The notes under the pieces are model-generated. The model made no database searches. It was not told the origin of the DNA and saw only the letters and a list, made by a program, of their open reading frames with translations. A stretch of 7,749 nucleotides of DNA, taken from G026625185 sp963727835. GTDB taxonomy: Bacteria; Desulfobacterota; WTBG01; JAGOGO01. Every line of letters begins with the position of its first letter. Positions within the stretch are counted from its first letter, which is position 1. Of this stretch, positions 5,975 to 7,749 are shown in pieces. Made by a program: the position numbers and the translations under genes. Location of the stretch: positions 1 through 7,749 of the forward strand of contig CAVSIB010000013.1 in assembly GCA_963727835.1 (NCBI GenBank), in the 5' to 3' direction.

Positions 5975-7192
5975 ATGGTGATGGACGATTTAAAACCTTC
6001 AGCAGAGAAGCTCTTGGTGTGCGTAGGTCCGAATACATTCTCCGCCAATCTGATAAACTCCGCCCAAAAGATAGCCACCAGTCTAAACGCAAAATGGTTG
6101 GCGGTATACGTCGAGACCCCCAGGATGCTCATGTTGCCGGAAGCAGAGCGTAATCGTGCCGCCGATAACCTTCGCTTGGCCGAACAATTGGGGGCAGAGA
6201 CCTTTACCTTGACTGGCCGTGATATAGCCGAAGAACTAATCGAATTCGCCAGGCAACGAAACATCACCAAGATTGTTGCTGGTAAGCCAAAAAGTTCCTT
6301 CTGGAAAAGTATCCTCCTAAGGAGCCCCGTGGATCCACTGGTGAGAATTGGCGGGGAGGTCGATGTCTACCTCATTACCGGGGAGTCGGGAGAACAGAGA
6401 GTGCCAACCTATGGCATTCGACCGAAAAGAATCCCTTTCTCTGACTATGGAACGGCCCTCTTATTTTTAATCCTGGCTACCGGCCTCTGCTTTTTGATGT
6501 TCCATCACTTCGATCTTAGTAACCTCATTATGGTTTATTTGCTGGGCGTGATGCTGACCGCTATGTGGTGCGGGCGGGGGCCGGCTATCCTTATTTCTTT
6601 TTTAAGCGTTCTGGCTTTTGATTTCTTTTTTGTCCCCCCCCGATTTTCATTTACCGTGGAAGACGCGCAGTATATCGTTACTTTCATCGTAATGTTCTTG
6701 GTTGCTTTCGTAATCAGTCACCTATCTGCCATGATGCGACGGCAAGTCGAGGTTGCTCGTTCACAAGAGCGGTAGGTAGCCGCAATGCACGGTCTCAGTC
6801 GACAACTTGCCGGTACAAGAGGGCTGGAGAAAATCTTGGAGGTAGCAGTGCAGTATATCTCTGAGATTTTTGATTGTAAGGTTATGGTATTGCAACTTGA
6901 TGAGAGAGACAAGTTTAATGTTACCGCAGGTGATCTCTCTTCCGTCCTTAGCGAGGATATAATAAAAGAAATTAATATTGCCCGATTGGCTCATGATTCC
7001 GGGCAGATGGCTGGATGGGGGACGCAAGCCTCGCCAGCAACCGAAAAATTCCAATATGTGCCGTTGAAGTGGCTAATTCCACCTTGGGAGTTTTAGCCTT
7101 TCGACCTACTGATCCCGAACGCTTCCTTTTGCTAGCAATTGAGCCTCCTTGAATCATTAACCAAAAAAATCTCCCTGGCGTTAGAAGTGGAG
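5975..7192 (+). pseudogene. KdpD-type sensor remnant: Usp, DUF4118 membrane domain and GAF
   Basis: KdpD is the membrane histidine kinase that controls the Kdp potassium pump. The ATG at 5975 has a G-rich ribosome site (5965-5970). Residues 11-136 are the Usp-like domain (EKLLVCVGPN, RLAEQLGAETFTLTGRDIAE, ITKIVAGKPK). Residues 159-250 hold four membrane helices with the DUF4118 hallmark FDFFFVPPRFSFTVEDAQY. An in-frame TAG (6773-6775) interrupts the coding, which then continues in the same frame: LSRQLAGTRGLEKILEVAVQ and DLSSVLSEDIIKEINIARLA (GAF). A one-base loss near 7070 shifts to ANSTLGVLAFRPTDPERFLL, and another change near 7132 to LSLLESLTKKISLALEVE, where homology ends. The usual N-terminal KdpD domain and the HisKA and HATPase domains are missing, and no kdp genes lie nearby. 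It cannot be a working kinase. Confidence 0.85.
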
Positions 7193-7410
7193 CTTCTATG
7201 CGGAAGTTGGACGTCCCACTGAACCCAACAAAAAAATCGCTCTTATAGTTGATATTTTTTCTTCTAGTAAGTAATGACAAAAAGAAATATGAACCTAAAA
7301 AAAGGGGATGTTACTTTAAGATGGTTACGAGGAAAAAGGCGCTGAATCGAATGAGCATAAAACAAGGCCGGATTGCCAGGAATAAAGGCGAGAGGAACTT
7401 TTTTGGTGTG
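7193..7410. other. Spacer between two gene remnants
   Basis: AT-rich sequence with A runs and no supported gene. It separates the KdpD remnant from the DUF1214 remnant and includes a near-copy (7351-7387) of the sequence at 5841-5879. The broken junction of a rearrangement may lie here. Confidence 0.45.
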
Positions 7411-7745
7411 GCGACGTGGTCAATGCCTACCTTCAACGTGTTCTGGTCGCTGACGATGTATGGGCTGCTGGCGACCCTGCTTGTGCCTACTCCGCTTAAC
7501 CCATCCTTTCCAACTCACCGATTCTGCCACATATCAAACGCGATGCCGACAGCGGCCGAACGCTGGTCATCCAAAACGAATTCCCTGGCAAGGACAAGGA
7601 CGCCAACTGGCTACCAGCGCCCAAGGGTCCCTTCTTCGTGGATTGGCCGAAGCCCGAGGTGCTCGAAGGCAAGTGGACCGCGCCACCGCTGAAGCGGGGC
7701 AAGAGAACAAAAAGTCGCGCGGAGCGGATGGCTCGGCCAGTTTAA
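7411..7745 (+). pseudogene. DUF1254/DUF1214 protein, C-terminal part, frameshifted
   Basis: Frame 1 reads ATWSMPTFNVFWSLTMYG then ATLLVPTPLN. After loss of one base near 7501-7505 the match continues in frame 3: SNSPILPHIKRDADSGRTL, VIQNEFPGKDKDANWLPAPK, GPFFVDWPKPEVLEGKW, ending at TAA 7743-7745. FWSLTMYD-like, NPLNRY-like, KRDADG, SPGKDKEANWLPAPKGPFF and WPKPE are the signature of the C-terminal DUF1214 domain that follows DUF1254 in exported proteins. Compared with the usual GPFF-(about 4-5 residues including RLY)-WPKPE block, a few residues are missing in frame. No start codon, ribosome site or N-terminal part is present. An Arg/Lys-rich tail of about 15 residues ends the reading frame. 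It is GC-richer than the spacer before it. Confidence 0.8.
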
Positions 7746-7749
7746 AAAC

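Noticed and set aside
7249..7692. 147-codon plus-strand frame as one gene
   Set aside because: Only about 7411-7500 of it matches DUF1214; the family match then moves to another frame, so the frame is a composite of spacer, true coding and out-of-frame sequence.

Overview
The window looks like an accessory, partly decayed stretch of a Gram-negative bacterial chromosome. Supporting signs are a lipobox lipoprotein, a periplasmic HtrA protease, Adhesin_E-like and DUF1254 exported proteins, and a KdpD remnant. Sequence style is compatible with Desulfobacterota, Nitrospirota or similar environmental lineages, but nothing here fixes the taxon. AT-rich spacers alternate with GC-richer gene bodies. 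I saw no tRNA, rRNA or CRISPR array.

Layout: 1-537 is AT-rich with no recognised gene. 538-1302 (+) is a DUF4239 (bestrophin-like) membrane protein gene broken by three single-base frame changes. 1303-1636 is non-coding with a possible bidirectional terminator. On the minus strand, read right to left, come a small lipoprotein (3788-3600), an intact two-PDZ HtrA/DegP-type protease (3495-1984) and, touching the htrA stop, the N-terminal part of a DUF1254 protein (1983-1637) with three in-frame TAG codons and frameshifts. 4240-4827 holds an IS200/IS605-type single-transposase element on the minus strand, with a near-identical hairpin at each end. 4825-4870 is a separate inverted repeat. 5216-5717 (+) is an exported Adhesin_E-like protein with one frameshift in a G run. 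5975-about 7192 (+) is a KdpD remnant: Usp domain, four-helix membrane domain and GAF, without the N-terminal sensor domain or the kinase core. 7411-7745 (+) is the C-terminal end of a DUF1254/DUF1214 protein.

The genes do not form one pathway. The only plausible functional unit is the lipoprotein-htrA pair, probably an envelope-quality-control operon. The strongest large-scale pattern is that the N-terminal part of a DUF1254 protein (minus strand) and the C-terminal part of a DUF1254/1214 protein (plus strand) bracket about 5.4 kb. That is the geometry expected if an inversion cut one gene, although the middle of the protein is missing. Five of eight genes are broken, mostly by single-base shifts, so decay and sequencing or assembly error must both be considered. 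I did not find a convincing new defence or mobile system beyond the transposon.
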